From assembly GCF_048569485.1 (NCBI RefSeq), contig NC_134355.1:656036426-656100425 (forward strand): a DNA stretch of 64,000 bases. The letters are read 5' to 3'. Source of the DNA: Anomaloglossus baeobatrachus (lineage: Eukaryota > Chordata > Amphibia > Anura > Aromobatidae). Shown here piece by piece: positions 1 to 11,279 of the stretch (positions are counted from its first letter, which is position 1; every line of letters begins with the position of its first letter). Both the position numbers and the translations under genes were made by a program. The notes under the pieces were generated by a model. That model saw only the letters and a program-made list of their open reading frames with translations. It was not told the origin of the DNA and searched no databases.

Positions 1-1942
1 AGGGATAACGTGTATCCTTAAGACGTTTGGAGAAACGCTTATCTGGATAAGCATGATGTTTCTGGACTGCTTCTCTGAAGTCAGCGTGGTCCAGAAAAGT
101 ACTCAGTTTACGCTTGGGATACCTGAAATGGAACTTCTCCTGCTGTGCCGCTGCCTCCTCAGCAGAAGGGGCTGGGGGAGAAATATCCAACAGTCTATTG
201 ATGGCCGCTATAAGGTCATTTACCATAGCGTCACCATCAGGGGTATCTAGATTGAGAGCGGTGTCAGGAGTAGATTCCTGATCACCCACCTCTGTCTCCT
301 CATACAGAGCCTCGTCTCGCTGAGACCCTGACCAGTGTGATGACGGCGAGGGTCTTTCCCAGCGAGCCCGCTTAGGCTGCCTGGGACTGTCATCCGAGTC
401 AGAGTCTTCAGCCTGTGATGCCTGGGACCCCCTTGAAGTACGGATTAGTTCCAACTGAGGGGGACCGGGGAGCATAGACACAGCAGTGTCCATGGTCTGA
501 GAAACTGGCCTGGACTGCAAGGTTTCCAGGATTTTTGTCATAGTCACAGACATCTTATCAGCAAAAACTGCAAATTCTGTCCCCGTCACCGGGGCAGGGT
601 TCACAGGCGTCTCTGCCTGGGCCACTACTACCATAGACTCTGGCTGACGAAGTGGCACAGGGATGGAACATTGCACACAATGGGGGTCATTGGAACCTGC
701 CGGTAGATTAGCCCCACATGCGGCACAAGCAGTGCATACCGCCTGTGCCTTGGCACCCTTGCGTTTTGCGGATGACATGTTGTTGTCTCCTCAGAGCAAT
801 GTAGGGTATAAGCCAAGAAGCGACTGTACAGTGCAATATAAATATATATGGTACAGGGAAAAAATGCACCAAATAACACTGTGGCACTAGTGGGGCCAGC
901 ACTTATGTGCAGCTTACCGCCCGCATAAACGCGGGTGTGTGGTCGCCAGAGTCCCTTGTCGGAGTCCCCCAGAGCCTGTGTCCGTTCCCCAGCCAGACTG
1001 CATGCAGGAATGGCTGCCGGCGTCTCTGTGGAGGGGGGGCGGGCCCTGGGCGTGTTGAGACCAAGAGCGGGAAACTTGCGTCCCCACTGTGCCCAGTGAG
1101 AGGGCTGGAGCATGTAAATAAGGCTCCAGCCCTCGGCGCTGCCTATTGCACAGCGTCTCTCCCTTTCCCTGAGTGACAGGGTGGGGGCGGGAACGAACCG
1201 TAACTAGGCCGCAAAAGCCGGGGACTAGATTTATGAGCGCTGCCGCCGTAAAAGCGCGGGCAGCGCGAGTCCCCAGCGCACTACAAGTCCCAGCGGCGCC
1301 GCCGCTCCCGGAGCGGCCGGCGCGGTAGTTCCCAAGACATAAAATCACTCAGCTAAGCTGCAGTGACTCTAACCCGAGCGCGCAGCGCTAGTGCCCCCGG
1401 CGCACTAGCACACCCAGCAAGCCTGGAGTGTGCGTGGCCTGTCTGTGCGGGGACACAGAGTACCTGAACGTTGCAGGGCCTTGTCCCTGACTGTACTCAG
1501 CTCCTCCAGCAGGGTCTCTGGGTCTGTGGATGGAGCTCGGCCTCAGGGTTTGGGGACCGGTAAGATCCCACTTCCACAGAGCCCCTCAGGGGGATGGGGA
1601 AGGAAAGCAGCATGTGGGCTCCAGCCTCCGTACCCGCAATGGGTACCTCAACCTTACAAACCGCAAGTGGGGTGAGAAGGGAGCATGCTGGGGGCCCTAT
1701 CTGGGCCCTCTTTTCTTCCATCCGATAGAGTCAGCAGCTACTGCTGACTAAACAGTGGAGCTATGCGTGGATGTCTGACCTCCTTCGCACAAAGCAGAAA
1801 ACTGGTGAGCCAGTGATCCCACTGGGGGTGTATAGCCAGAAGGGGAGGGGCCTTACACTTTTTAGTGTAATGCTTTGTGTGGCCTCCGGAGGCAGTGCTA
1901 TACACCCAATCGTCTGGGTCTCCCAATGGAGCGCCGAAGAAA
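1..1942 (-). mobile_element. DIRS retrotransposon fragment, gag side and terminus
   Basis: Fossil tyrosine-recombinase retrotransposon read on the minus strand and cut by the window start. Bases 1-780 match the gag region of the whole-looking copy at 32380-38604, including the protein start with its CxxC zinc-ribbon-like region near 660-780. The GC-rich leader follows at about 900-1700. The terminal repeat near 1795-1942 contains the family-typical string ending in GGTCTCCCAATGGAGCG. The coding part is broken in several places. Family assignment is firm from the terminal repeat and gag similarity; age is moderate. Confidence 0.85.
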
Positions 1943-2852
1943 AGGAATTTACGGTAAGTAAACAAAATTCCCTTTTTCTTTGTCGCTCCATTGGGAGACC
2001 CAGACAATTGGGACGTCCAAGAGCAGTCCCTGGGTGGGTAAAAGAATACCTCAATCAAAAGAGCCGAAAACGGCCCCCTCTTACAGGTGGGCAACCGCCG
2101 CCTGAAGGACTCGCCTACCTAGACTGGCGTCTGCCGAAGCATAGGTATGCACCTGATAGTGTTTCGTGAAAGTGTGCAGACTAGACCACGTAGCTGCCTG
2201 ACACACCTGCTGAGCCGTCGCCCGGTGCCGCAATGCCCAGGACGCACCTACGGCTCTGGTAGAATGGGCTTTCAGCCCTGAAGGGAGCGGAAGCCCCGAA
2301 GAACGGTAGGCCTCGAGAATCGGTTCCTTGATCCACCGAGCCAAGGTTGACTTGGAGGCCTGAGAGCCCTTACGCTGGCCAGCGACAAGGACAAAGAGCG
2401 CATCTGAACGGCGCAGGGGCGCCGTGCGAGACACGTATAACCGGAGTGCTCTCACTAGATCCAAAGAGTGCAAATCCTTTTCACACTGGTGAATTGGATT
2501 AGGGCAAAAGGAAGGCAAGGAGATATCCTGATTTAGATGAAAAGGGGATACCACCTTAGGGAGAAATTCCGGGACAGGACGCAGAACCACCTTATCCTGG
2601 CGAAAAACCAGGAAGGGGGCTTTGCATGACAGCGCTGCAAGCTCAGACACTCTCCGAAGTGATGTGACTGCCTGGATGTGTGCCTCCTTCCACACAAAGC
2701 ATAAAACTGGGGAGCCCGTGGTTCACGGAAGGGTGTATAGGCAGAGGGGAGGGGTTACACTTTTTAAAGTGTAATACTTTGTTTGTGTGGCCTCCAGAGG
2801 CAGAAGCTATACACCCAATTGTCTGGGTCTCCCAATGGAGCGACAAAGAAAA
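1943..2852 (-). mobile_element. Short DIRS derivative in tandem with previous copy
   Basis: Begins with the second half of a DIRS internal complementary region (about 1943-2040), continues into the C-terminal part of a tyrosine recombinase (about 2081-2650, with the HSTR box and the KHYQV tyrosine), and ends in a second gag-side terminal repeat at 2660-2852. It keeps only the recombinase tail and termini, so it cannot be autonomous. It directly abuts the previous fragment in the same orientation, so the two termini are separated by a complementary-region joint and not by host DNA. Confidence 0.8.
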
Positions 2853-2925
2853 AAGGATTGTGCCTGAATGCAGAAAACTGATGTGTGAAAGTAGCCTTCG
2901 GTGAGTATTATAAAGTGTATTTTTG

Positions 2926-3043
2926 TTTTACACAGCGGCCTGGGCTCTTATATACAGCATGTTAGAATGCTGTATATAAGAGCCCACTGGTGTTGGCCGC
3001 AGCTTATAGGCCGAAAAAGTCGTGACAGGTTCCCTTTAAGGGG
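2926..3043. repeat. Short foldback MITE remnant
   Basis: Contains a perfect 19-bp inverted repeat (2942-2960 and 2967-2985) around a 6-bp loop, and ends in ACAGGTTCCCTTTAA. The same kind of end occurs near 46895-46912 and, with sequence changes, at 52480-52497. It is a non-coding dispersed repeat. Confidence 0.6.
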
Positions 3044-3116
3044 TTAAAGTAGTAAGATGAGAAGTGATGTGTGTATATGCTCCAGGCCGGCATTCTGTGC
3101 ATTAAAGGAGGTTCTT

Positions 3117-3310
3117 ATTTTTAACAATACAAAACTCCATTTATTGAGAAAGAAAAACATTAATTCCAAGAATAAAACGAATCTACAAAAGGCTTAACAT
3201 TCAAGGGAATGGAACAAATCATGAATAACCTTGTTGACAAGAGGACCTCGGGTCAGGGAACTGCTCATTGGCTCCGAATGAAGAGGGGTCCGACTCCACG
3301 TCACCACCTA
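3117..3310 (-). CDS. Terminal exon of a host gene, possibly TDRD6 3' end
   Basis: On the minus strand a good acceptor (pyrimidine-rich tract ending TTCTGTTTTAG) is followed by an open stretch that stops at 3219-3221. An AATAAA polyadenylation signal lies at 3140-3145, so this looks like a real last exon; about 100 bases would be 3' UTR. The coding part is about 30 codons, acidic and low in complexity (it includes VESDPSSFGANEQFPDPR), with no domain I recognise. It needs one base from the preceding exon, the same phase in which the candidate TDRD6 exon at 38832-38909 ends, and it lies on the TDRD6 strand. That makes it a candidate final TDRD6 exon across an intron of about 35 kb. Phase agreement alone has a one-in-three chance, and the mammalian TDRD6 C-terminus as I remember it does not obviously match. 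It could belong to another gene whose body lies outside the window. A second AG three bases downstream makes a possible NAGNAG acceptor. Confidence 0.5.
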
Positions 3311-4021
3311 CTAAAACAGAAATAAAAAGAGTGACTATGGGCTGACATCTGACCCTGGTGGTTCTGTACATGCAACACACACTTATATCAGGGCTGAACG
3401 ATGAGCACCACGTCCAGTTTATGGTTTACCGGTCACAGCGCCGCTCATTTGTTGGTGGCTTTGCCTGGTATTGCAGCTCCTCAGCATTAAGTGTACGGCT
3501 CTGCGATCGCTTTTTTTGTTTGTTTGGTTAGATGTTACGACTAGTGATGAGCGAGTACTAAAAAGCTCGGGTGCTCGAAGCTCGGGCCGAGCCTCCCAAG
3601 ATACTCGTGTACTCGGCCCGAGCAACGAGCCCAATGTTATCCTATGGGAGACCCGAGTATTTTTGTGAAATGACCACCGGCAGCATGTAGAAACCCTAAA
3701 AATGGCACAAAAGTCTCTGAAGAGTGCTCAAATGACATGGCAACAGCATGGGGAAGACCCCTTGAAGCATTTATCACTCAAAAGTCACAGCTGTGAACAA
3801 TTTAGTCCGCGTTTTACGCCATTTTTACGGACTCACCAGAAAACCTTCCAAAATGACACCAAAATGAATTTTCATGGCGGAAATGTTAAGGGCACATAAC
3901 CAATAGTGAGATAGAGCTAATGTATGTTACTTTTTGAGATTACTACATGAAAGATTTTACGTAAAACATTGTGTGGCACTCCGATGTCCCTGAGAAGAGA
4001 TGTACATAAAGGCCTCTGAGT

Positions 4022-4590
4022 CTAATGTGCCCATTTTGAGGAAGTGAGTCTTTGTAGTATTTTCCTTTGCCAGGGCAGTCCAAAATTGTGAGGTTCACCA
4101 ATGCCCCTGCATACAGACGTGCATGATGGCCTGTAAACCTGAAGTGCCCATTGGAAGGAAGTGGGTCTATTGTAGTATAGCCCTTAGGCAGGGCAGCCAA
4201 AAATTGGGAGGCTCCACGTTGTCCCTGGATAGAGACGTGCATGAGGGTCTGTAAACCTGAAGTGCCCATTGTAAGGAAGTGGGTCTATTGTAGTATAGCC
4301 CTTAGGCAGGGCAGCCAAAAATTGGGAGGCTCCACGTTGTCCCTGGATAGAGACGTGCATGAGGGCCTGTAAACCTGAAGTGCCCATTGGAAGGAAGTGG
4401 GTCTATTGTAGTATAGCCCTTAGGCAGGGCAGCCAAAAATTGGGAGGCTCCACGTTGTCCCTGGATAGAGACGTGCATGAGGGCCTGTAAACCTGAAGTG
4501 CCCATTGTAAGGAAGTGGGTCTATTGTAGTATAGCCCTTAGGCAGGGCAGCCAAAAATTGGGAGGCTCCACGTTGTCCCTGGATAGAGAC
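4022..4590. repeat. Subterminal 118-bp tandem array of the hAT element
   Basis: Five head-to-tail units start near 4022, 4141, 4259, 4377 and 4495; the first is the most diverged. Each contains a phrase such as GTCCCTGGATAGAGACGTGC. A related inverted copy of this phrase sits near 9500-9525 on the other side, so the array grew from a subterminal inverted repeat. Confidence 0.85.
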
Positions 4591-6375
4591 CTGTTAGGTT
4601 CTTAGTGCCTCCGTGCTTGCATTTAAAAACCGCACGTGTGTGCCTGTTGGTGGCAGCTTTCCGCTGCACTTGTGTGCGTTTTGCAAAAACTTGGATATAA
4701 CGCACAAGTCTAGTGAATACACATCAGCACAGCATTGCAAAATGCGCAAGGGCGTTGCCAACGAACAAGGAAGTGGACGTGATGGTGGTGCAGGCAGAGA
4801 CCGAGGTCGTGTGCAAGCTCTAATTTCGCCACAACAAAGGGCCACATCTACTCGCTCGCACGTCCTGTCCCAAATTCTTGGGGACCGCAGCAGTACACCG
4901 CTCTTGAACCAAGACCAGTGTCAACAGGTTGTTAGTTGGATAGCGGATAATGCTTCCAGTCAGATTGGCACCACCACAAACACTCTGTCTTCCACACGGT
5001 CAAGTGTCAGTAGCCGTGATACTGCACCGCACATTTCAGAACCTGATCCTCCTTCCTACCACAAGGCTGAGTACACGTCCTCGGACATTAATGATCCCAA
5101 ACTTGGACACTCGGAAGAGCTGTTCACGTTTCAATTCGCACATTCTGGCCTCTCGCCAGCTCATGTTGAAGTGGGTCATGAGGAGATCGTATGTACAGAT
5201 GGCCAAATATTTGAGCAGCCACGTTCTCACGAAGTTGGCAACGTGTCTCAACAAGGGGTGGACGATGATGAGACACAATTGTCAGGAAGTCAGGAGGAGG
5301 AGCAGGGTGCGGAAGAGGAAGACGACGTGGTGGATGATCCAGTAACTGAGCCAACCTGGCAGGAGGATATGCAGAGGGAGGCGTAGCATCCCAACAGGCA
5401 GTAAGAAGCAGGGTGGTGGCCCCAGGCAGACGTCAGGCAACTGTTCCCCGGAACAACACGACACAAGGTGCCTGTACAAATGTTAGATCTTCCCGAGTCT
5501 GGCAGTTTTTTAAGTTGGCTCCAGATGATTCTAAAAAGGCCATTTGCAACACCTGCCGTGCCAGCATCAGCAGGGGTACCAAAACTAGCAGCCTGACCAC
5601 CACCAGCATGATCAGGCACATGTCAGCCAAGCACCCGACTTTGTGGGATGTACAACAGAGTCGAGGAGGAGTGCTTGCTGATGTCACTGCTTCGTCTTCG
5701 CTTGTTGTGCATGCGAGCCAATCCCCTGTCCATGCTGCCCGAGAACAAGCCTCCTCCGGCCCTGCACCTGCAGTTGCCCACGCAGAAATAACACCATCAT
5801 CAAGCACGTCCTTGTCCCAGCGCAGCGTTCAGTTATCCATTCAGCAAACCTTTGAACGCAGGCGCAAATACACTGCCAACGACCCACATGCCACACTTCT
5901 AAATGCTAACATTTCGCGACTGCTTGCGCTTGAAATGTTGCCTTTTAGGCTGGTTGAGACAGAAGCATTCCACGACCTGATGGTGGCAGCTGTCCCACAT
6001 TACTCGGTCCCCAGCCGCCACTATTTCTCCCGGTGTGCCGTCCCCGCATTGCATAACCACGTGTCACAAAACATCACACGTGCCCTGAACAACGCTGTTT
6101 CAGCCAAAGTCCACCTAACCACAGACACGTGGACAAGTGCATGTGGGCAAGGCCGCTACATCTCGTTGACGTCACACTGGGTTAATATTGTGGAAGCTGG
6201 GACCCAGTCTGAGCGAGGGACGGAACACGTCCTTCACACACCAAGTTTTGCAGGCCCTACCTCAGTCAGGGTTTCACCCACACTCTACAGCTCCGGAATG
6301 TCATGCTCCTCAGCCTCCTCCTCCTCCTGCGCATCCTCATCCACTTTACCCTACACACCAGTCCCAAGCTGGAAG

Positions 6376-7570
6376 TGTTGCGGGCGGAGGAGGGGACGCT
6401 GCGCTCTCCCACTGCTCGGGTCCGGCTGCCGCTGCTCTACGGCTGCTGCTGCTCGGTGGCTCGAGCGATGGCCGGATCCCGGGGACTCGAGCGGCGCTCA
6501 TCGCCCGTGAGTGAAAAGGGGTCGTTTGGGTTTTGGGGATATTGTCCGTGACGCCATCCACGGTTGTGGTGATTGTGTGGACACCACCGCTGCTCTGGAC
6601 GGGGATCCCGGGAGCCTGTGACAGGGAGCAGCTTTGTTGTTATTTCTCCACGCCGTGGGTAGGGGGGTTGGTTGTCCCAGGGCCCGGTGATGGGGTAGAG
6701 ATGGATGACAGGCAGGTTGCGGGGCCTGATGAGGTGCAAGGTCGCAGGGGCAGCGCTGTGCCGCACGGCACGGAGGTACTCACTCAGCCCAATGATGATG
6801 ACACAGTTCACGGTAAAACAAGTGGCTGGATGGACGGGTCCCTCGGACGGCTGCGGTTGTTCCTCCCTGCAGGTTAGTGATGACTGTCTCTCCCTGCACC
6901 TAAGTTCAGTGTTGGTAGTGATGGTTTCCCACCGGTAACCCGCTCCCCGACCTGGATATGGGCCGGAGGAGCCCCTTTTGCCCACAGGCGCTGGCCCTGG
7001 GAGACGGTTGCCCTTGGCGGTGGCGGTGTCTCCCCTTCACGGTTGGACGGTTGCCTTCTATCGTGACTTGGCTGTTTGGAAACCCTGAGGTCCCCTTCAC
7101 TAACGGATTTGGCAAATTCACGGCGACACCAAGCCTTGCCGGGATCCGAAAGGCCCCTGCCAATGGTGCTGGCTTCTCTTTGTATACCGGTCCGGTACGG
7201 CCGGGTCACCACCCGTCCACGGTCCTTACGGCAGACTCCAATCGGCCTCCACTGCAGACGGTCACCACATCCTGCCAACCTTGCTGTCCTGTCCGGGCCA
7301 CACACCCGGACCAACTTCAGGCTCTTTGCTGTCACTTTTCTCCTCTCTACTACTTTCCTCCTTCAACTTCCTTAGCTTAACTCTCACTGCCTGTGTTTTC
7401 CCTCCTCCTTGGTGGGTGGAGACCAACTGCCTGGCTCCACCCCCTGGTGTGGACAACAGCCCCTGGGGAAGGCAACAAGGATTTTGTGTTTTGACTATGA
7501 TATGCCTGCAGGGAGTGTGGGGTGTGTAAGTGTTGTGCTCTGTGGCCCCTGGCTTGTCCAGGGCGACACA
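6376..7570. mobile_element. LTR-like repeat (probable solo LTR), copy 1
   Basis: A 1195-bp GC-rich block starting TG and ending CA, flanked by the 4-bp duplication GAAG (6372-6375 and 7571-7574). It interrupts the hAT transposase. The same block occurs at 49570-50805. TG...CA ends with a 4-bp duplication suggest a solo LTR of a Gypsy-like element; no internal coding region is present. Which strand is the sense strand cannot be told from the ends. Confidence 0.6.
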
Positions 7571-8463
7571 GAAGCACTGCAGCACTGCCTCGGCGAAGCG
7601 GCAACAGGCTGTGCTGAAGCTAATCTGCATAGGTGACAAACCCCACAATGCAGAAGAGGTGTGGACAGCTCTGAAACAGCAGGCAGATCACTGGCTCACA
7701 CCTCTGAACCTAAAGCCAGGAAAGGTCGTGTGTGACAATGGCCGGAACCTGGTGGCGGCTTTGAGGCGAGGCCAGCTGACACATGTTCCATGCGTGGCCC
7801 ATGTGCTCAACCTCGTGGTTCAGCGGTTTCTAAAGTCATACCCAGAGCTGTCTGATCTGCTGGTAAAAGTTCGCCGCCTGTCTGCACATTTTCGAAAGTC
7901 ACCTACTGCTTCAGCCGGCCTTGCTGGCTTTCAGCGCCATTTGCATCTTCCGGCTCACAGACTGGTGTGTGATGTCCCCACGCGTTGGAATTCAACTCTG
8001 CACATGTTGGTCAGGATATGTGAGCAGAAGAGGGCAGTTGTTGAGTACCTGCATCACCTAAGCCGTAGGGAAATGGGTCAAACTCCACACATAACACCTG
8101 AGGAGTGGAGATGGATGTCCGACCTATGTACCATCCGCCAAAACTTTGAGGACTCCACCAAGATGGTGAGCGGCGATGACGACATTATTAGCGTCACCAT
8201 ACCGCTTCTCTGCCTTCTAAAATGGTCTCTGCTCAAAAAACAACCATGATGCATTGCAGGCGGAGCGCGATGAGTTTGAGCAAGAAACAGTAGTGGGTGT
8301 GGGTGATAACACACAGCCCAGCCTCGTCTCATCACAACGTGCAGTGGAGGACTATGACGAGGAGGAGGATGAAGACATGGAGCAACTCTCTGGCCAAATT
8401 GAGGATATGACATGCAGTCATATCCTCGGTTCAGCGTGGCTGGCCAGAGGACAGGGTAGATGA

Positions 8464-8503
8464 TGATGAGGAGGAGGAGGAGGAGGAGGAGGAGGAGGAC
8501 AGC
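8464..8503. repeat. GAG/GAT trinucleotide run in the hAT transposase
   Basis: A purine-rich triplet run within the acidic linker of the transposase. Its slippage is a likely cause of the frame change between the pieces on either side. Confidence 0.75.
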
Positions 8504-9416
8504 ATGTTCAGTCATCGTGTTGGTCAGGATACTGAAGTGATGGCTGTTAAGAGTCTGGCACACATGGCTGACTTTATGGTAAGCTGCCTGTCTCGTGACC
8601 CTCGCGTTAAGAACATCTTGGCCGACAATCATTACTGGTTGGTAACACTGTTAGACCCACGCTACAAGGAGAACTTTATGTCTCTTATTCCCGAGGCGGA
8701 GAGGTCAGGAAAAATGCAGCAGTTCCAGAAGGCCATAGTCACGGAAGTAGGCAAAGCATTCCCCTCACAAAACGATAGCGGCATAGGTCAGGAATCAGTG
8801 GACAACCAAGGCGTACAGCCGAGAGGGGCACAAGTCCAATCCGCCAGAGGTAGGGGAACAGTCTTTAAGATGTGGGACAGTTTTCTCAGCCCCTCACATA
8901 CCACAGCCCCTGAGGTGCGGGGTAGTGCCACAAGAAATCCTAAGTTTGCCCAGATGCTCAAGGAGTACCTTGCAGATCAAACAACTGTACTCTGACATTC
9001 CTCTGTGCCTTACAATTAATGGGTATCCAAGCTGGACACGTGGCATGAATTGGCTCTCTACGCCTTGGAAGTCCTGGCCTGCCCTGCCGCTATCGTTTTG
9101 TCAGAGCGTGTTTTTAGTGCCGCAGGTGGAATCATTACAGATAAACGCACCCGCCTGTCAACTGTAAATGCTGACAGGCTGACTCTAATCAAGATGAACA
9201 AGGGTTGGATTGGGCCAGACGTCACCACACCACCAGCAAATGACAGCGGAATTTAAAGTTTGTAACGGGATTTTGCCATGTACCTCCACTCACCCATGGT
9301 AACACACTTCTGGACTTTGGCTAATCGCTGGACTGCTCCTCCTTCTCCTCATGCGCCATCATGATGACCGTTACAAGAGTTAGGCCTTTGTTTCAGGTAT
9401 ACCCCCAGTGGTAAAT

Positions 9417-10025
9417 TTTTTCGCCCATTCTTTCAGAATGGGCATTACAACGACAGGAGACCCGCTCCTTTGCAATGGGAACAATGTTTTGAGGCCCTCA
9501 TGCACATCTCTATCCAGGGACAATATGGAGCCTGACGCTGCCACCGACAGGCACACACATGCGGTTTTTAAATGCAAGCACGGACGCAATAAGAACCTAA
9601 CAGGTTTTTAGGAGCGACAATTACTGAGAAGTCTGACACTATCAGACACTGCTGACTGACGTGTATTATTCACTAGACTTGTGCGTTATATAATAGTTTG
9701 TGAAAAATGCACACAAGTGCACCTGTACGCTGCCACCGACAGGCACACACGTGCGGTTTTTAAATGCAAGCACGGACGCAATAAGAACCTAACAGGTTTT
9801 TAGGAGCGACAATTACTGAGAAGTCTGACACTATCAGACACTGCTGACTGACGTGTATTATTCACTAGACTTGTGCGTTATATAATAGTTTGTGAAAAAT
9901 GCACACAAGTGCACCTGTACGCTGCCACCGACAGGCACACACGTGCGGTTTTTAAATGCAAGCACGGACGCAATAAGAACCTAACAGGTTTTTAGGAGCG
10001 ACAATTACTGAGAAGTCTGACACTA
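9417..10025. repeat. Right subterminal 192-bp tandem array of the hAT element
   Basis: The word TAGGAGCGACAATTACTGAG recurs at 9609, 9801 and 9993, so the period is 192 bp. The second and third copies are almost identical and so recently duplicated. Sequence complementary to this unit lies at 4590-4735 on the left, so the unit is an amplified subterminal inverted repeat. Bases 9417-9540 hold the inverted partner of the left 118-bp units. Confidence 0.85.
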
Positions 10026-10619
10026 TCTGGACTGTTTTAGACTGTATACACCAGCCCCAGATATGATGAAGGCTGGTATACGGTCACCACTAGGAATGGC
10101 TATATACCCTGCCTGCCTGCCTGCCTGTATACTGCTACAATAGTCCTGACAAGGACTCTGCTACTGTACTCCGACCTGGCTATACCCTGCCTGCCTGTAT
10201 ACAACTACAATAGTCCTGAGAAGGACTTTTGGTCACACTGTTTGCAGCCCTGCTACGGAAATAGCTATAAAGGGCCGCAAACCTTTCCCTGAAGCAGCGA
10301 CACTCTCCCTGCACTGACTGTCTGGATAGCTGTGAGCAGAGCACAGCGCGCCCGCCGGTATAAAGGCTCGGTCACGCTGTCCAGGCCGGCCAATCACTGC
10401 AATTCCACAACTAACAGGGCTGTGGCATTGCAGTGGTCTGCCAGCCAATCCCTGCATGAGGGCTGGCTCTCAAAAGAGCGCCAACATGCAGAAATGAAGA
10501 CCACGAGTACAGCACGAGTATCGCGAGATTACTCGGTCCCCGCCGAGTAGACCGAGTACAGTGATACTTGTGCGAGTACCGAGTAGTAACAAGCATGCTC
10601 GCTCATCACTAGTTACGAC

Positions 10620-11106
10620 CAAGGATCAACTGGTACGTGAGCCCTCTGTAATCCCCGCACGTCTGCTGATCTGATCAGCTAACAGGCGCAGGTGGATCGA
10701 AGAATGGCGGTGATCATGGGGAATGCGACGGGGTTGTCCATGTAGTGGTCAACACCTTTAATTATTATTTTTAAAGTGGATTGTGGTTTTTGAACCTGAT
10801 CAGAAATTTGCAAACATTATACAGCAAATCTACAGTAATACATAGCTAACAACGCTCTGACTTTGTGGTGCACAGATTGCCAGAGATCTGTCAAATTTAA
10901 GCCTAATGCACCTTGTAATTAAACAATACGCATCTTTCTCACGACCACAAGTCCATGTGAAAAGGAGGAAAAAAAATAAATGAAGACTTGCAGCAATCTC
11001 TTCCATATTGTGAATAAAACTCACAAAAATCTACGGGGGACGGAAAATTAAAAAAAATTGTACTGCATACGATTCTTACAGATTCACTGTCATTACTAAG
11101 GGGTTC
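10620..11106. other. No gene seen, mostly single-copy-looking DNA
   Basis: AT-rich sequence with no convincing exon. Near 10654-10690 it has a short stretch resembling 13812-13850, so a small repeat remnant is included. Confidence 0.4.
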
Positions 11107-11138
11107 TTAATCCCTTCACGACCAAGGTTGTGTATAAT

Positions 11139-11275
<137 letters not shown>

Positions 11276-11279
11276 CCTG

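Larger units (their letters stand above)
4742..9256 (+). pseudogene. hAT transposase, BED zinc finger type, broken
   Basis: Cut-and-paste transposase of the hAT superfamily, readable in pieces. The first piece starts at the ATG at 4742 (MRKGVANEQGSG) and runs to a stop at 5386; it is Ser/Thr-rich with an acidic tail. A +1-type frame change leads into 5413-6375, which holds a BED zinc finger (near 5500-5640, with C-x2-C and a later H-x4-H) and the start of the RNase H-like domain (LTTDTWTSA). The nested repeat at 6376-7570 then splits it. At 7575-8249 are the C-x2-H box (VPCVAHVLNLVV) and RWNST. At 8504-8995 is LLDPRYK. At 9050-9256 is the C-terminal hAT dimerisation motif (SERVFSAAG, then KRTRLS). 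A change of frame near 8230-8500, another near 8995, and the insertion mean it is inactive. The domain order is that of a normal full-length hAT protein. Confidence 0.88.
3542..10611 (+). mobile_element. hAT (Ac-type, BED-finger) DNA transposon, near complete
   Basis: Terminal inverted repeats start TAGTGATGAGCGAG on both ends and are flanked by a perfect 8-bp target duplication GTTACGAC (3534-3541 and 10612-10619), the hAT hallmark. Inside are subterminal tandem arrays on both sides, a transposase gene broken by frameshifts, and a 1195-bp LTR-like insertion at 6376-7570; without it the element is 5875 bp. It lies about 230 bp upstream of the acceptor of the terminal exon at 3310, so within an intron if that exon is real. 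A short MITE with the same ends is at 16655-16900. Confidence 0.92.

Noticed and set aside
4022-4590. Regular spaced repeats considered as CRISPR
   Set aside because: Units are contiguous 118-bp tandem repeats without spacers, inside a eukaryotic transposon; the same applies to every array here.
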